A DNA stretch of 64,000 nt, from contig JAGFBZ010001919.1 in assembly GCA_018398805.1 (NCBI GenBank), positions 492,001-556,000 of the forward strand, read 5' to 3'. The notes beneath the pieces were generated by a model. The model saw only the letters and a list, made by a program, of their open reading frames with translations, was not told the DNA's origin and searched no databases. Positions 1 through 64,000 of the stretch are shown here, in pieces; positions within the stretch are counted from its first letter, which is position 1, and each line of letters starts with the position of its first letter. A program made the position numbers and the translations under genes. The DNA is from Hirundichthys speculiger (lineage: Eukaryota > Chordata > Actinopteri > Beloniformes > Exocoetidae).

Positions 1-274
1 GCGTGACAGAAGCGACAGCCCGTGTTGCCATGTTTGATTGCTTTCCTCAGATGCATATCAGTCTCGTTTGTGGTGTATTTTAAATGGGGTTCGCTGGAAA
101 CCTGGCACGGTTTTGACCGTGCGTGAACTTTGAGAGAGTTCACAACTGCCCAAAGGAACTCGGTCACGCCCCACGCTCGTGAAGGGAAAAGCGAGCGCGC
201 TCAGGTCACATTCGTGCAAAATATGAACTACTTCGTGATCTTTCGTTCAATGAGCGCGTTCAGATACAACACTG
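1..274. mobile_element. hAT-type non-autonomous element, right part, cut by window edge
   Basis: This stretch matches 60886-61154 base for base over most of its length and ends with the same CAACACTG terminus. The full-length copy at 60382-61154 starts with CAGTGTTG, the inverted complement, so this is the right-hand part of the same element in the same orientation. The remainder lies off the left edge. There is no coding capacity. Confidence 0.8.

Positions 275-64000
<63,726 letters not shown>

Overview
The window is vertebrate genomic DNA, almost certainly from a teleost fish. Short exons on the plus strand sit in AT-rich introns with canonical GT/AG junctions. The introns hold repeats typical of fish: Tc1/mariner relics, hAT-type non-autonomous elements, a tRNA-derived SINE, LINE fragments with TGGA-type tails, and long TA and GATA microsatellites. 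There are no bacterial-style operons, no CRISPR array and no second protein-coding gene I can support.

The whole window lies inside one gene, a teneurin (ten-m/odz), transcribed left to right. I could place 15 coding exons (about 2.5 kb of coding sequence) between 2327 and the right edge. In order they encode the proline-rich end of the cytoplasmic domain (2327-2552), the juxtamembrane segment and transmembrane helix (12026-12264 and 22516-22641), the extracellular linker (27267-27435 and 35149-35353), eight EGF-like repeats (36431-51832) with an optional 7-residue microexon between EGF7 and EGF8 (50010-50030), the cysteine-rich segment (52358-52574), the transthyretin-related beta domain (58787-58906 and 62802-63063) and the start of the next domain (63872-64000, cut by the edge). 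The earlier cytoplasmic exons and the NHL, YD-shell and C-terminal parts lie outside. From remembered family sequences the paralogue looks most like teneurin-3 (tenm3), but it is diverged enough that a teleost-specific copy cannot be excluded.

Reading frames join cleanly across every junction except one. Exon 27267-27435 ends two bases into a codon and exon 35149-35353 begins on a codon boundary. One short exon (3n+1 bases, expected to encode the conserved stretch before YDFVELLDG) must lie between them, and I could not find it.

The introns are mostly decayed repeats. The best-resolved are two 366-bp copies of one palindromic TA-flanked element, a 323-bp hAT-type element with a perfect 8-bp target duplication, two same-orientation copies of another hAT-type element near the two ends of the window, inverted copies of a third family 50 kb apart, and a LINE fragment inserted into an older Tc1-like element with its target duplication still visible. 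Several repeat-poor, homeodomain-site-rich intron segments look like candidate conserved enhancers, but this needs alignment. The most interesting point is the EGF7/EGF8 microexon, which has a pyrimidine-rich upstream tract and an Rbfox-type TGCATG 56 nt downstream, the usual layout of a neuron-regulated cassette exon. I did not find an unknown defence or mobile system.
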